A DNA stretch of 64,000 nucleotides from Acetobacter sp. (GTDB taxonomy: Bacteria > Pseudomonadota > Alphaproteobacteria > Acetobacterales > Acetobacteraceae). The DNA is taken from assembly GCF_022483985.1 (NCBI RefSeq), contig NZ_JAKVME010000001.1, positions 1,798,001-1,862,000 on the forward strand, read 5' to 3'. Positions 10,164 to 20,501 of this stretch are shown one piece after another; position 1 is the first letter of the stretch; each line of letters starts with the position of its first letter. The notes below the pieces were generated by a model that ran no database searches, was not told where the DNA came from, and saw only the letters and a program-made list of their open reading frames with translations. A program made the translations under genes and the position numbers.

Positions 10164-10792
10164 ACGGGCTTCGCCGGACCGGTAATCTGCCGCAGGCGCT
10201 CCATGATCGGATCGGATATCTGCGATCGCTCGACTGTCGCCCCCACCCGCACCTCAAGCCATCTCAGAACCTCCGAGCGTGAGGAGATATCCACTCTCCG
10301 GAACAGGGCCAGCAGTCTCTGCTCGGTTTCGTCCGAGGCAGGGAGAGACGCGGGCTCGTCTTCCTCCCGGAACAGGTCCCACAGCGCAATATCGAGAACG
10401 TCTGCGACATCGCCCAGACGTTTCAGTGAGCAGCCTCGGCGTCCCCCTTCCCATAACGCGATCGCCGTGCGGGAAATCCCCGCCTGAGCCGCAACTTCGT
10501 CCTGCGACAGCCGCGCGTTCACCCGGGCAGCCCGCAGGCGTTGTCCAACGATCCTGTCAGAGACCTTGCCGGAATGGGGAGCTGCCTCCGTTCCCAGCAA
10601 CACCGCGCCATTGCCACGAATCCACTCATGGAATGCATGGAGCCCCGAACTGCTCGGCTCGCTGCTATTCTCCTCGCCCTCAATCTGAAAGAGCACGGTA
10701 TGACCCGCGATGAGGACGATTGTCCTGCGCCGCATCTTCATCCGCCCGGCTCCCCAGACCTGCCCGGCTTCCAGATGAATGGCCGTCCTCAT
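10160..10792 (-). CDS. XRE-family regulator with N-terminal SH3-like module (second paralogue)
   Basis: 210 residues. An N-terminal module (about 1-75) carries the pattern GQVW..RRxIV..V.F. It is followed by a helix-turn-helix (about 83-140; RLRAARVNARLSQDEVAAQA, then ISRTAIALWEGG) and a helical tail. The layout matches the regulator encoded at 10932-11498, so the two look like paralogues. The ATG at 10792 overlaps the stop of the upstream 45-residue gene (TGATG). It is expected to bind DNA as a dimer and probably regulates its own operon or the neighbouring surface-protein genes; the target is not visible from sequence. Confidence 0.85.
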   Translation of the reverse strand: MRTAIHLEAGQVWGAGRMKMRRRTIVLIAGHTVLFQIEGEENSSEPSSSGLHAFHEWIRGNGAVLLGTEAAPHSGKVSDRIVGQRLRAARVNARLSQDEVAAQAGISRTAIALWEGGRRGCSLKRLGDVADVLDIALWDLFREEDEPASLPASDETEQRLLALFRRVDISSRSEVLRWLEVRVGATVERSQISDPIMERLRQITGPAKPV

Positions 10793-10929
10793 CAGAGTTT
10801 TCTCAATACGCAGAAAAATATCGTCCAGATGACCAGACTGATAAGCCCCGCGAAAACAATCCCTCTGAACGGCCGACCGTCATCCGGGCTGGGCCGACCA
10901 CCTTCCTGCGGTCTCTCGATAGTCTCCAT
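10792..10929 (-). CDS. 45-residue single-pass membrane peptide
   Basis: A small frame of 45 residues. The first 22 are hydrophilic and Pro/Gly/Arg-rich, and residues about 23-41 form one hydrophobic segment (IVFAGLISLVIW then TIFFCVL) ending in RKL. It lies in the exact gap between two XRE genes: the start is 2 bases after the upstream stop, and its stop overlaps the next start (TGATG). This fit, with a plausible transmembrane helix, supports a real gene. It could tether or signal to the regulators, but no function is known to me. Confidence 0.7.
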   Translation of the reverse strand: METIERPQEGGRPSPDDGRPFRGIVFAGLISLVIWTIFFCVLRKL

Positions 10930-10931
10930 GA

Positions 10932-11498
10932 TCAGGAAATCTTTCTTGTCTGCCGTTCCACGTATTTCTGGACGGTGATTTTCAGTTCCGGCGAAAGCCG
11001 CCTGTAAAGATCGACAAGATCAGCCTCGTCCGCGCCCAGCGTCATGGTCACGTTCTCCTCGACCATACCGGTGAGGAAGAAATCCACGGGCACCTGAAAC
11101 AGCGCCGCCAGTCGGGGAAGATGCAGATGCGCCCTGCTGGTGCGTCCCGTCTCCATCGCCGCCACTGCGGAGCGGCTTATCCCCAGCGCTCTGGCCATCT
11201 CTTCCTGAGTGACGCCGGCACTTCTGCGCAATGTGACGATCTTCTGCGCCAGTTCCGCAGCCGGTGCGGCCCTGCCCTCGCCTTCGGCATGCAACGCCGC
11301 ATTGTGAAGGCGCATCCATCGGCGGAATGTCGACTGGCTGACCAGATAACCTTTGCCCCTGACGGTTTGTGAGGGTATCGACACGGTCTGATAGGCCAGC
11401 ATGCCTTCAGGGAGATCGACGATCCGGCGCGGGAGCTGTCCGGCACCCTCATGCGGCATCCATATCTGCCCGGGCTGAAGAATGATATGTGATGTCAT
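10932..11498 (-). CDS. XRE-family regulator with N-terminal SH3-like module (first paralogue)
   Basis: 188 residues. The N-terminal module (about 1-65) has GQIW..RRIVDL....AYQT followed by STFRRWM. An XRE helix-turn-helix is at about 83-140 (GVTQEEMARALGISRSAVAA), with a helical C-terminus. The N-terminal pattern recurs in the paralogue two genes downstream. It is the first gene of a four-gene minus-strand operon (188, 45, 210 and 177 residues) whose junctions all overlap or nearly touch. A cytoplasmic DNA-binding regulator is likely; the ligand of the N-terminal module is unknown. Confidence 0.87.
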   Translation of the reverse strand: MTSHIILQPGQIWMPHEGAGQLPRRIVDLPEGMLAYQTVSIPSQTVRGKGYLVSQSTFRRWMRLHNAALHAEGEGRAAPAAELAQKIVTLRRSAGVTQEEMARALGISRSAVAAMETGRTSRAHLHLPRLAALFQVPVDFFLTGMVEENVTMTLGADEADLVDLYRRLSPELKITVQKYVERQTRKIS

Positions 11499-11523
11499 AA
11501 GCTGTTTTTCTAACGGATACAGT

Positions 11524-11554
11524 CTGTCCCGTTCCCCTGAAGGGAACGGGACAG
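11524..11554 (-). terminator. Strong hairpin after the AIDA/Hint gene
   Basis: Perfect 13-bp inverted repeat (11524-11536 with 11542-11554) around a 5-base loop, 8 bases beyond the stop of the AIDA/Hint gene and ahead of the XRE operon. There is no clean U-tract next to the stem, so termination is probable but not certain. Confidence 0.6.
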
Positions 11555-11561
11555 GCCGTAA

Positions 11562-13961
11562 TCAGACCGACTGCCGCAGGGTCTGATCGTCCGTGTCGGA
11601 CACGAGGTAAGGACCTGCCGCCACAAGCTGGAGGGTCAGCATGGCCACACCAGCAGGGGGACGCTCGCCCAGCGGCAGCAGGGCGTCGCCCGTCGTCCAG
11701 CGGCAGCTCTCTCCTTCCAGCCCGTGCCAGCCCGTCAGGTCACTGACTGTAAGATGACTGGTGACAGGCACCGTCTGTCTGCTTTCGAACAGCGTGATGT
11801 CGCCGATGGCCACACCAAGACGACGGCGATCGTCAACGAACGGACCGAACACGTCGCTGGGACGGCTGGCGTTGGACACGATCCTTACGTTTCTGACGGA
11901 CGCGGGGATCATGAACATGACGCTGCCGTCATGCTCGCGCGCCTTGCGAATAATGGTTCCCGTCTCTGTGACGAGATGGATGTCCGTCTCGTCCGTGAGA
12001 ACCGGCGCGGCATCCTTCCGTTCGATCTGTCCGGCTTCCGCGCGGCTTTCGATCGAACGGAATAGCGGCTCCACGAAATCACAGGTGACGCCAAGCGGCG
12101 CACCCCCGTCCTCGCCCCAGGATTTGCCCTGTGCTCCGACGAGGATCACCAGATTGCCATGCTGTCTGAAAGACGCCCTGTTGCCGGTGTCGAGATAGCT
12201 TTCCGTCAGCATCCCGTCCGCCCAGATGACGGAGTGCTCTTCCGTCTCGACATGGTAGAAGCTGTAGCTCGTGATCGTCCGGTCGTAGAAGATCGACCGT
12301 CCATTCACCAGCATGCGCACAGGAACAAATTTATCCTCAAAGAACAGGCAATGTTCAGGTGTGATCAGCATGTCCTTGTAGGGAACACCGTCAGAAATCG
12401 CGTCCTTCAGGACGCGGACCGGGTAGCCCGCCTCATCGTCAGGCAACCCTGAACGGACAACCATCTTCTGGCTGCCAACCCACGTCACCTCGCGCTGGGT
12501 TTCCACACCATTGCGCCAGTTAAAAACGGAAACCGTGTCGCCAATCCGCACATCCTCAATCAAGACCTCTCCAGACGGGGTCCGGATCAATGTCCCAGGC
12601 AGGAAGCAGGCAACGGCTGTATTAACACTTCCCCCAGACGTGACAGTAATGGCATCGGCAGTTGAACCCGCATATGCGTAAAGCGTTGTTCCGTCGCTGA
12701 CGGTGGCTCCTGAAACGGAAGCGCCGCTGTAGAAATAGGCCAGTGAAGTTGAATTGTCGTTTGTATTGAACGTGTCGTTGACCGACTTTCCACCAGCAGC
12801 AGAGGTCGTCCCGGCCTGGTAGCTGACATAGCTCGCACCGTAGCCGTTGAAGGTGTTACCGCTGGTGCTACCTCCGGCGTAAACAATTACGTTGTCATAA
12901 GTGATATTCGAATTCGCCAGCGTTCCGCCAGAGTTTACGTAAATGGTTCCCAGAAGACCGTTCGCGCCCGCATCCTGCACCCCGGATGCTGTCGCGCCAC
13001 TTGTGACATACAGGATCGCATCGTCGTCAAGCGCTACAGGACCGCTGACGGTCTTAAGACTCGCCCCAACTCCACTCTGATAAACAGTCGCGCCACTGAC
13101 CAGAACAGCGGACCAGATGCCGGTTAGCGCCGTCACGTTCGTCGAAGCGCCCACGCCGCCGTAAACTGTCGTCGTTCCCGCGCTGAGCAGGCCGCCGGCG
13201 CTGACAGTAAATGCGGACGTGGACGCACCGGAAACCAAGCTGGCCGTGCCACCAGAATTGACGACAACTCCGGAAATCGACGAAGTATCCGCCCCTGCGG
13301 CAAAAGTTGCTCCAGAATTGACTGTGGCACCTTTAATTGTAGCGCCGTCATAGGCATTCAGCGTTGTTCCGTCACCAACGGTGGCTCCGGAAACGGAGGC
13401 GCCGCTGTAGAAATAGATCGTTCCTGTCGAACCGTCGACTGTATTGAACGTGTCGTTGACCGACTGTCCACCGGCGATGGAGGTCGTCCCGGCCTGGTAG
13501 CTGACATAACTTCCCAGGTAATTATTGAACGTATTTCCGCTGGTGGCGCCGCCGGCATAAACAGTGACGATGTCATAGGTAATATTGGAATTCGCCAGCG
13601 TTCCGCCGGAGTTAATGTAGATATATCCAGCAGCACCCGTTGCACCCGCATCCTGCACCCCGGATGCTGTCGCGCCACTTGTGACATACAGGATCGCATC
13701 GTCGTCAAGCGCTACAGGACCGCTGACGGTCTTAAGACTCGCCCCAACTCCACTCTGATAAACAGTCGCGCCACTGACCAGAACAGCGGACCAGATGCCG
13801 GTTAGCGCCGTCACGTTCGTCGAAGCGCCCACACCGCCGTAAACTTGCCCCTGTGCTATACCGCCAGACGCAACCAGACCACCAGCGTAAATGATGAAAT
13901 TGTCTACTACTCCCGACGCGGCACTCACAAAACCGCCTGAACTTACAGTGATAGTTGACAT
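11562..13961 (-). CDS. AIDA-type strand-loop-strand repeat protein with C-terminal Hint domain
   Basis: 799 residues from the ATG at 13961, chosen because GAGGG lies 8 bases upstream; an upstream in-frame start would run into the preceding gene. Residues 1-450 are AIDA-like repeats rich in G, S, T and A (patterns such as SGGT, VTSGATASG). A Hint (hedgehog/intein) domain begins at Cys452 (ACFLPGTLIRTPSGE) and contains ITPEHCLF. The last about 150 residues are another beta-rich region. No signal peptide and no autotransporter barrel are visible. Hint-domain surface proteins of this kind are common in Acetobacteraceae. The heptosyltransferase gene directly upstream suggests that Ser in the repeats is glycosylated. 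Whether the Hint domain cleaves or cross-links the protein is unknown. Confidence 0.88.
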   Translation of the reverse strand: MSTITVSSGGFVSAASGVVDNFIIYAGGLVASGGIAQGQVYGGVGASTNVTALTGIWSAVLVSGATVYQSGVGASLKTVSGPVALDDDAILYVTSGATASGVQDAGATGAAGYIYINSGGTLANSNITYDIVTVYAGGATSGNTFNNYLGSYVSYQAGTTSIAGGQSVNDTFNTVDGSTGTIYFYSGASVSGATVGDGTTLNAYDGATIKGATVNSGATFAAGADTSSISGVVVNSGGTASLVSGASTSAFTVSAGGLLSAGTTTVYGGVGASTNVTALTGIWSAVLVSGATVYQSGVGASLKTVSGPVALDDDAILYVTSGATASGVQDAGANGLLGTIYVNSGGTLANSNITYDNVIVYAGGSTSGNTFNGYGASYVSYQAGTTSAAGGKSVNDTFNTNDNSTSLAYFYSGASVSGATVSDGTTLYAYAGSTADAITVTSGGSVNTAVACFLPGTLIRTPSGEVLIEDVRIGDTVSVFNWRNGVETQREVTWVGSQKMVVRSGLPDDEAGYPVRVLKDAISDGVPYKDMLITPEHCLFFEDKFVPVRMLVNGRSIFYDRTITSYSFYHVETEEHSVIWADGMLTESYLDTGNRASFRQHGNLVILVGAQGKSWGEDGGAPLGVTCDFVEPLFRSIESRAEAGQIERKDAAPVLTDETDIHLVTETGTIIRKAREHDGSVMFMIPASVRNVRIVSNASRPSDVFGPFVDDRRRLGVAIGDITLFESRQTVPVTSHLTVSDLTGWHGLEGESCRWTTGDALLPLGERPPAGVAMLTLQLVAAGPYLVSDTDDQTLRQSV
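12967..13154. repeat. 188-bp identical internal repeat, copy 1
   Basis: Identical to 13645-13832 (offset 678 bp); with one mismatch the match extends to 13167. It encodes about 63 identical residues of the AIDA-like region. Perfect identity shows recent duplication or gene conversion in the repeat domain. Confidence 0.93.
13645..13832. repeat. 188-bp identical internal repeat, copy 2
   Basis: Second copy of the repeat at 12967-13154. Flanking parts of the 226-residue unit are similar but diverged. Confidence 0.93.
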
Positions 13962-13972
13962 ATTTTTACCCT

Positions 13973-15283
13973 CTATTTCGGAAACGTTGAAGATGATTGC
14001 ATGACACGTCCGAGCGCACCGATGACCTGATGCGCCGTGATCAGACGCGTGCATTCAAACTGCCTGGGTGTTCCCTGATGTCGTGGACACCAGAGAAAAT
14101 TATCGTGACTGAAACGCTCTTTCGGATCGTTCCAACAAGAATTACATGCGTGCCAGTTGATGACACGGTAAGGTGTATGGAACTCAGTCGTAGGGTGGGA
14201 GAAACCAGCGATCATCACCACTGGGCACCCGGCGGACCAGGCCAGCCAGGAAAGTCCGGAACCGAGCCCCACAAAAAATGCGGCATGCTTCAACCATCGT
14301 GCCCGCTCAGCGAGCGGACGATTGCCAGTCTGATTCTCCACACCGTAAGGCATGTAATTCCAGACTATCCCAGCCCCATGAACTACCTTCTGGTCAATAC
14401 AGACAACACGATACCCTTGAGCCTTTAGCCAAGAGACAACTTCTGCCCAGCCATACGGGTTATTCCAATATTTACACTGGCTCGACGCCTGCATCGCGAT
14501 GCAGACATACGGCTCCGCGATGGGACGCCCCGCATCTGGAAACGTTATCTTCGCAGGCTCTTCAACCGGCTCCGTTCCCAGAATATAAGCTGCGGTTTTA
14601 TGAAGCCCTACCAGACGAAAATCCGCAGGTTGCCAGTCACAGCTAACATCATCGAAAAACAGACCAAGATAATAACTGGCGTAAGCGTTTTTTGTCAGAT
14701 TCTGGGCCACGGCCTCTTCATGAGTTACGAAACGCAGATGAGGATAAGCATCACGAAAAAGAGGAATGATCAGCCCGGACATCGCACAAGTGACGTTTGC
14801 ACTATGCTTTTCAGCAAAACGGTCTGCATATGGCATCCACGCCAAAGTATCGCCAAGCGTTCCAACAGGAAAATTGATAAGGACATCCCGTTGCCGCACA
14901 TCAAACACATGATCGAAAACCAGAACTGACTGCCTTTCACTTCCTGAAACAGCCACCTCCTTCCATAACGACACACCGAATTTCACAAACCAGCGCTTGG
15001 ACGAGCGGACAAAATCCCTCTTCAGACCGGCCTGATGAAAAAGAATATTTCCCGTATCCAGATCCTTCAGTTCAATACGCCACCACGCATTTTCCCCCGG
15101 ATCAGGAAGCTGGACACGGCATCCTTCGTTGAAATCAAAGAAAATCCCCTCTCCGCCAGACTGAGTCGGCACAGGAGCCGGAACAGGATAAGGCGCTTTT
15201 GTCTCCTGCCGGGCGCAAGAGCCAGAAAGCGTTTTTTCTGCTTGCTTACCCCCGCTTTCCAACAAATATCCGACGTCAGACAT
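13973..15283 (-). CDS. Autotransporter O-heptosyltransferase, TibC/Aah (BAHT) family
   Basis: 436 residues. The central and C-terminal parts match the family that adds heptose to Ser in strand-loop-strand repeats of AIDA-type adhesins: INFPVGTLGDTLAW, VCIAMQASSQCKYWNNP, GLGSGLSWLAWSAG. Four Cys at 380, 383, 399 and 411 (first pair spaced C-x2-C) match the iron-binding finger known in TibC. The N-terminal about 120 residues form a beta-rich accessory region. The gene ends 12 bases before the start of the AIDA/Hint gene, so enzyme and probable substrate are co-transcribed. It should act in the cytoplasm on the unexported protein. No heptose-donor (hldE-type) gene is visible here, so the sugar must come from the LPS pathway elsewhere. 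Confidence 0.9.
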   Translation of the reverse strand: MSDVGYLLESGGKQAEKTLSGSCARQETKAPYPVPAPVPTQSGGEGIFFDFNEGCRVQLPDPGENAWWRIELKDLDTGNILFHQAGLKRDFVRSSKRWFVKFGVSLWKEVAVSGSERQSVLVFDHVFDVRQRDVLINFPVGTLGDTLAWMPYADRFAEKHSANVTCAMSGLIIPLFRDAYPHLRFVTHEEAVAQNLTKNAYASYYLGLFFDDVSCDWQPADFRLVGLHKTAAYILGTEPVEEPAKITFPDAGRPIAEPYVCIAMQASSQCKYWNNPYGWAEVVSWLKAQGYRVVCIDQKVVHGAGIVWNYMPYGVENQTGNRPLAERARWLKHAAFFVGLGSGLSWLAWSAGCPVVMIAGFSHPTTEFHTPYRVINWHACNSCWNDPKERFSHDNFLWCPRHQGTPRQFECTRLITAHQVIGALGRVMQSSSTFPK

Positions 15284-15361
15284 CAGAAAAAACCTTTAAA
15301 TAAACGGATTTTTCCTTAAAATCTGAAAAATCCTGCAAGGAAATCAATACGAATGCCACTG

Positions 15362-15385
15362 TGCGCAACGCTTGATTTGCGCAAA
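15362..15385. repeat. 24-bp inverted repeat, left arm
   Basis: Perfect inverted copy of 15495-15518. The arm contains the palindrome TTGCGCAA (15377-15384) and a near copy 16 bp away (15361-15368). It lies upstream of the resolvase gene and may be a recombinase site or the end of a small element. Confidence 0.85.
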
Positions 15386-15494
15386 AAATATTTTGGGGTC
15401 TGTTTGCTTTTTGATGACAATTTTCTTGCTTTCGGTCCACGTGGAAGTTAGGCTCGAAGCAAGTCCAAGGCGAAGAAGCCTAGCCTAAAATGCA

Positions 15495-15518
15495 TTTGCG
15501 CAAATCAAGCGTTGCGCA
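15495..15518. repeat. 24-bp inverted repeat, right arm
   Basis: Perfect inverted partner of 15362-15385. It contains two TTGCGCAA palindromes (15496-15503 and 15512-15519) spaced by one and a half helical turns, as expected for a dimeric binding site. It ends 52 bp before the resolvase start. Confidence 0.85.
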
Positions 15519-15570
15519 AGTTTGACTGTGCGTCGTAGGATGTCGCCATCACAAGTATGGATGGCAAAAT

Positions 15571-16176
15571 ATGGCGCGGAAAACCGGTTATGCCCGGGTC
15601 AGCACGGTCGGGCAGACTTTGGATATGCAGCTCCGCACTCTCAAGGCATTCGGCTGCGAGAAAATCTTCCGGGAAAAAGCCAGCGGAGCCGATGCGGAAC
15701 GAATCCAGTTACGACGACTTTTAAAAAGCCTTTCCAATGGCGATACCGTTGTCGTCACACGTATCGACCGCCTTGCCCGCAGCACCTTCGATCTTTTCGC
15801 CATCGTGAGGGAAATTACCCAGAAGGGGGCCCAGTTCTACTCACTTGCAGAGCCATGGGCAGACACGACAACCAGCACGGGCCGTCTGATGCTGGCTGTT
15901 CTGGGAGGCCTTGCCGATGTGGAACGGGATCTCATCCGGACACGAACCGCTGAAGGCCGGGCGCGAGCACAGGAAATGGGCGTCAGAATGGGACGTCCCG
16001 CCCGGATTACTGGCCTCCAGCGTGAGGAAATCGCACGCAGGCGACAGGAAGGAGAGCCCCTGAAGGCTGTGGCCAATGCATTTGGAATCAGCACGGGTAC
16101 CGTTTCACGTATCGCAACAGGCGCGGACAGTCATCGAAGCAGAAAGAAAGCCGTGCCGCCCGACGAAGAATCATGA
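15571..16176 (+). CDS. Small serine recombinase (resolvase/invertase family)
   Basis: 201 residues. The N-terminal catalytic domain (about 1-140) has nucleophile Ser11 in GYARVSTVGQT, the TRIDRLARS motif and the long dimerisation helix (GLADVERDLIRTRTAEG). The C-terminal Hin-like HTH is at about 150-185 (AVANAFGISTGTVSRI). Length is standard for Tn3-type resolvases and DNA invertases. No transposase partner is nearby. The paired inverted repeats just upstream (15362-15518) are the best candidate target. It acts on DNA by concerted double-strand exchange. The gene is probably the remnant or whole of a small mobile element inserted beside the glycosyltransferase gene. Confidence 0.9.
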   Translation: MARKTGYARVSTVGQTLDMQLRTLKAFGCEKIFREKASGADAERIQLRRLLKSLSNGDTVVVTRIDRLARSTFDLFAIVREITQKGAQFYSLAEPWADTTTSTGRLMLAVLGGLADVERDLIRTRTAEGRARAQEMGVRMGRPARITGLQREEIARRRQEGEPLKAVANAFGISTGTVSRIATGADSHRSRKKAVPPDEES

Positions 16177-16268
16177 AAATCCAGCCGTCCGGGAGCGACA
16201 AAAATTACGCGGAGCCTGAACCTCCCATCCGTCAACAATCAGACGGGCATAGATGTCATCAACAGCAC

Positions 16269-17095
16269 CTACAGCATGTCCACGTTATTCCGGTTCATAT
16301 CCTGCTGCGGTGAAGAAGTTGGCACACTCGTCTGGAGGTGAAAACATCCAGGACTGATCCGCCATCGCCCGGCTCGCAGGCTTTCCGGGAGACGGAATTC
16401 CACCCTCCGTTCGCTATAGCGGTCCACAAGGTAGTCGGCCCGGTCGCGCAACAGCCATGTGAACTTCATCAGCTCGTCCATGACATCCACCATCCGGTCA
16501 TAGAGGGGGGATGGCTTCATCCGGTCATCGTCACCGAACTGGGTATAGGCCATCGCCACGCTGGACTGATTGGAGACGGTGAACATCCGCATCCACCGGC
16601 CCAGCACCCGTAGGGCATTGACGGAATTGAAGCTCTGCGATCCGCCCGAAACCTGCATGACCGCCAGCGTGCGGCCCTGCGTCGGGCGGATCGAGCCTTC
16701 GGTCAGGGGCAACCAGTCGATCTGGTTCTTGAACACGGCAGTGATGTTGCCATGCCGTTCGGGGCTGCACCAGACCTGGCCTTCCGACCAGATCGAGAGA
16801 TCCCGCAGTTCCTGCACTTTCGGGTGGGTTGCGGGCACGGAATCCGCTACCGGCAGGCCGGTCGGGTCGAACACCCGTGTCTCGGCCCCCAGCACCTTCA
16901 GGATGCGTTCTGCCTCAAGCACCAGCAACCGGCTGAAAGATCGGGGGCGTAAAGAGCCGAAGAGCAGAAGGATACGCGGCGGATGGTCCACACGCGGTTG
17001 CGGTTCCAGCCGCGCGAGATCGACCCGTTCAAGATATTCGGGGTGGAGGGCCGGCAAGTCAGGTTCGGTCATTGTGATATTGGTCCATTCGTGCA

Positions 17096-17096
<1 letters not shown>
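16269..17096 (-). CDS. arsH: ArsH, NADPH-dependent organoarsenical/flavin oxidoreductase
   Basis: 275 residues from the ATG at 17096, which overlaps the stop of the arsB gene (TAATG). A later ATG at 17072 is a possible alternative. The flavodoxin-like fold is clear: [15 protein letters not shown] (phosphate-binding loop for FMN), then [38 protein letters not shown] and [19 protein letters not shown], all signature blocks of ArsH. In the family it oxidises trivalent methylated arsenicals and acts as an NADPH:FMN reductase. It is the last gene of the ars operon. The C-terminal about 20 residues are low in similarity to what I know of the family. Confidence 0.93.
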
Positions 17097-18624
<1,528 letters not shown>

Positions 18625-18628
<4 letters not shown>

Positions 18629-18978
18629 GAGCAGGATTCCGGGGACGGACAGCAGGAGGACAGGTTCGCGACCAGAGGCGCGCAGAGTTCCGGGCTGCCC
18701 GCACAGCAGTCCCTGATGAGGAAAAGCATCAGGTCCCGCAGGCGCGGAAGACAGGCGCGATAGACGACCAGCCGACTATGGCGCTGCGAGGTCAGCAGAA
18801 CAGCGCGGGTCAGGGCGGCGAGATGGGCCAAGATCGTGTTTTGCGGGACATCAAGATACCGCGCGACCTCGCCCGTAGGCAGGCCGTCCGGTTCGTGGCG
18901 CACCAGCAGGCGGAAAATCTCCAGCCGTGTGGACTGCGACAGAGCGCTCAGGACAGCGAGGGCGGATTGTGTGTCCAG
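18625..18978 (-). CDS. arsR: ArsR-family arsenic-responsive repressor
   Basis: The alignable reading frame extends upstream to a CTG at 18978 ([20 protein letters not shown]), giving 117 residues; the first conventional (GTG) start at 18903 would remove the first helices of the winged HTH. No in-frame ATG is found upstream, so translation probably begins at a rare start codon. The HTH core is at about 32-75 ([20 protein letters not shown]). Cys pairs lie in the C-terminal region ([10 protein letters not shown] and [10 protein letters not shown]), fitting the Cys-based As(III) sites of alpha-proteobacterial ArsR. It overlaps the next gene by ATGA and should repress its own operon. Confidence 0.85.
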
Positions 18979-19055
18979 TAATCGACGATCATGGATATAT
19001 AGAATGAAGTCAAGACTACTGAGGACATACCTCGTTCAGGATATGAAATAAGGTG

Positions 19056-19751
19056 TCATACGCCGAACAGACGGCCGATCCCGCCCGTGACGATCATCGC
19101 AACTATCCCCCAGAACGTCACACGCATTGCTGGACGCCAGGGCGCCGCACCACCGGCAATCGCGCCAACGACGCCCAGAACAGCGAGAACCACGACGGAC
19201 GTCAGGGACACGCCCCAGGACACCCACGCCAGAGGGGTCAGAACCGCCGCCAGCACGGGCAGCAATGCCCCAGATGAAAAGGCGGTTGCCGAGGCGAATG
19301 CCGCCTGTATGGGTCTTGCCGCCGTGGCCTCGGACAGACCCAGTTCATCCCTTGCATGGGCGCCAAGCGCATCATGTTTCATGAGAGAGACGGCGACCTT
19401 GCGTGAGAGATCTTCATCCAGACCTCTTTTTTGATAGATCCTAGCCAGTTCGGCAACTTCCCCCTCCCAATCCGTTGCCAGCTCCTGTTTTTCACGGGCA
19501 ACGTCGGCGTGTTCGGAATCCGCCTGGGAACTGACCGAGACATACTCGCCTGCCGCCATGGACAGGGCTCCCGCGACAAGCGCAGACAGTCCCGCGATGA
19601 GAATGTTGCCGTGTGTCGCATGAGAACTGGCAACGCCGACGATGAGGCTGCCGGTCGACAGCGTTCCGTCATTGGCACCGAGAACAGCTGCACGTAGCCA
19701 TCCCAGTTTCTCGACAGCATGACGTTCAGTCAGAGGATGGAGACGTGACAT
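19056..19751 (-). CDS. VIT1/CCC1-family divalent metal (Fe/Mn) transporter
   Basis: 231 residues from the ATG at 19751 (MSRLHPLTERHAVEK), the start that fits the family. The conserved N-terminal block GWLRAAVLGANDGTLSTGSL and the ALSMAAGEYVSVSSQADSE motif define the family. A cytosolic helical metal-binding loop follows (DWEGEVAELARIYQKRGLDE), then two more membrane segments to the C-terminus, about five in all. Relatives move Fe2+ or Mn2+ out of the cytoplasm. It stands alone, downstream of a probable promoter in 19752-19850, and is convergent with nothing recognisable. Confidence 0.9.
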   Translation of the reverse strand: MSRLHPLTERHAVEKLGWLRAAVLGANDGTLSTGSLIVGVASSHATHGNILIAGLSALVAGALSMAAGEYVSVSSQADSEHADVAREKQELATDWEGEVAELARIYQKRGLDEDLSRKVAVSLMKHDALGAHARDELGLSEATAARPIQAAFASATAFSSGALLPVLAAVLTPLAWVSWGVSLTSVVVLAVLGVVGAIAGGAAPWRPAMRVTFWGIVAMIVTGGIGRLFGV

Positions 19752-19965
19752 AAAAAAACCTATTGCTTCTGGTAAATACAAACCAGATTTAGGGCCCTCT
19801 TTTTGTTGCGGCAATAGATATTTTATTCTGATATTGCGATCTATTTTCAATAGTATTTATATTTTCGTAAAATCTTCTCTGTTCAGAATCCTGTCAGGTA
19901 AGGATGATATGAGAGTGGATTCAGATTCTTTTTTGCCGAGAGATATATACACTATCCAGTGCCGG

Positions 19966-20462
19966 ACATTACCGACGCCCTGCGCTACGACAAACCGACG
20001 ATCATCCTTCACTGGCTGACGGCTCTTCTGGTTCTGTCTCAGTTCGTCGCAGGTGCATCTTGAGGCTGGCCGACAAAACCTGTCCATCACCTGATGGTCG
20101 TTGCGCATCTGACCGCCGGGATCCTGCTGACGGCAATCTTGGCGTTCCGCATTATTCTGGCGTCTGACGAAAGACCAGCACCTGTCCGGTCTCCTCCAAC
20201 TCGCAGACCGGATGAGTTTGTCGTCCGACGCCGGTGGCTTGATGACCGCACTTATGCAGATTTCGTCGGGCTGCGCCAGTTTCTACTCGGCCCCGCGAGC
20301 AGCCATCCATTGGCCTGATGCAGGGCCGGTTATGCAAGCGGTCTTGCGACGTGGGCGGAGTTCACTTTGCCTTCGGCACCCCACATCGGTGAGCATTCCT
20401 GTTATATGGGTGTGCGGATACGCGCCCCGGAAATACATGTGACCGTGACGTTCTGGAGCCCC
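19966..20462 (+). pseudogene. Decayed cytochrome b561
   Basis: The + strand encodes DALRYDKPTIILHWLTALL, then a stop at about 20062, then HHLMVVAHLTAGILLTAILA, both typical cytochrome b561 helices with haem-ligand His. Later stretches (LATWAEFTLPSAPHI) look like the C-terminal half in a shifted frame. At least one stop and one frameshift break the gene. Confidence 0.65.
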
Positions 20463-20501
20463 ATGAGAAAGCTCAACCCATAGGCCAGTACCAAATCCCT
20501 A

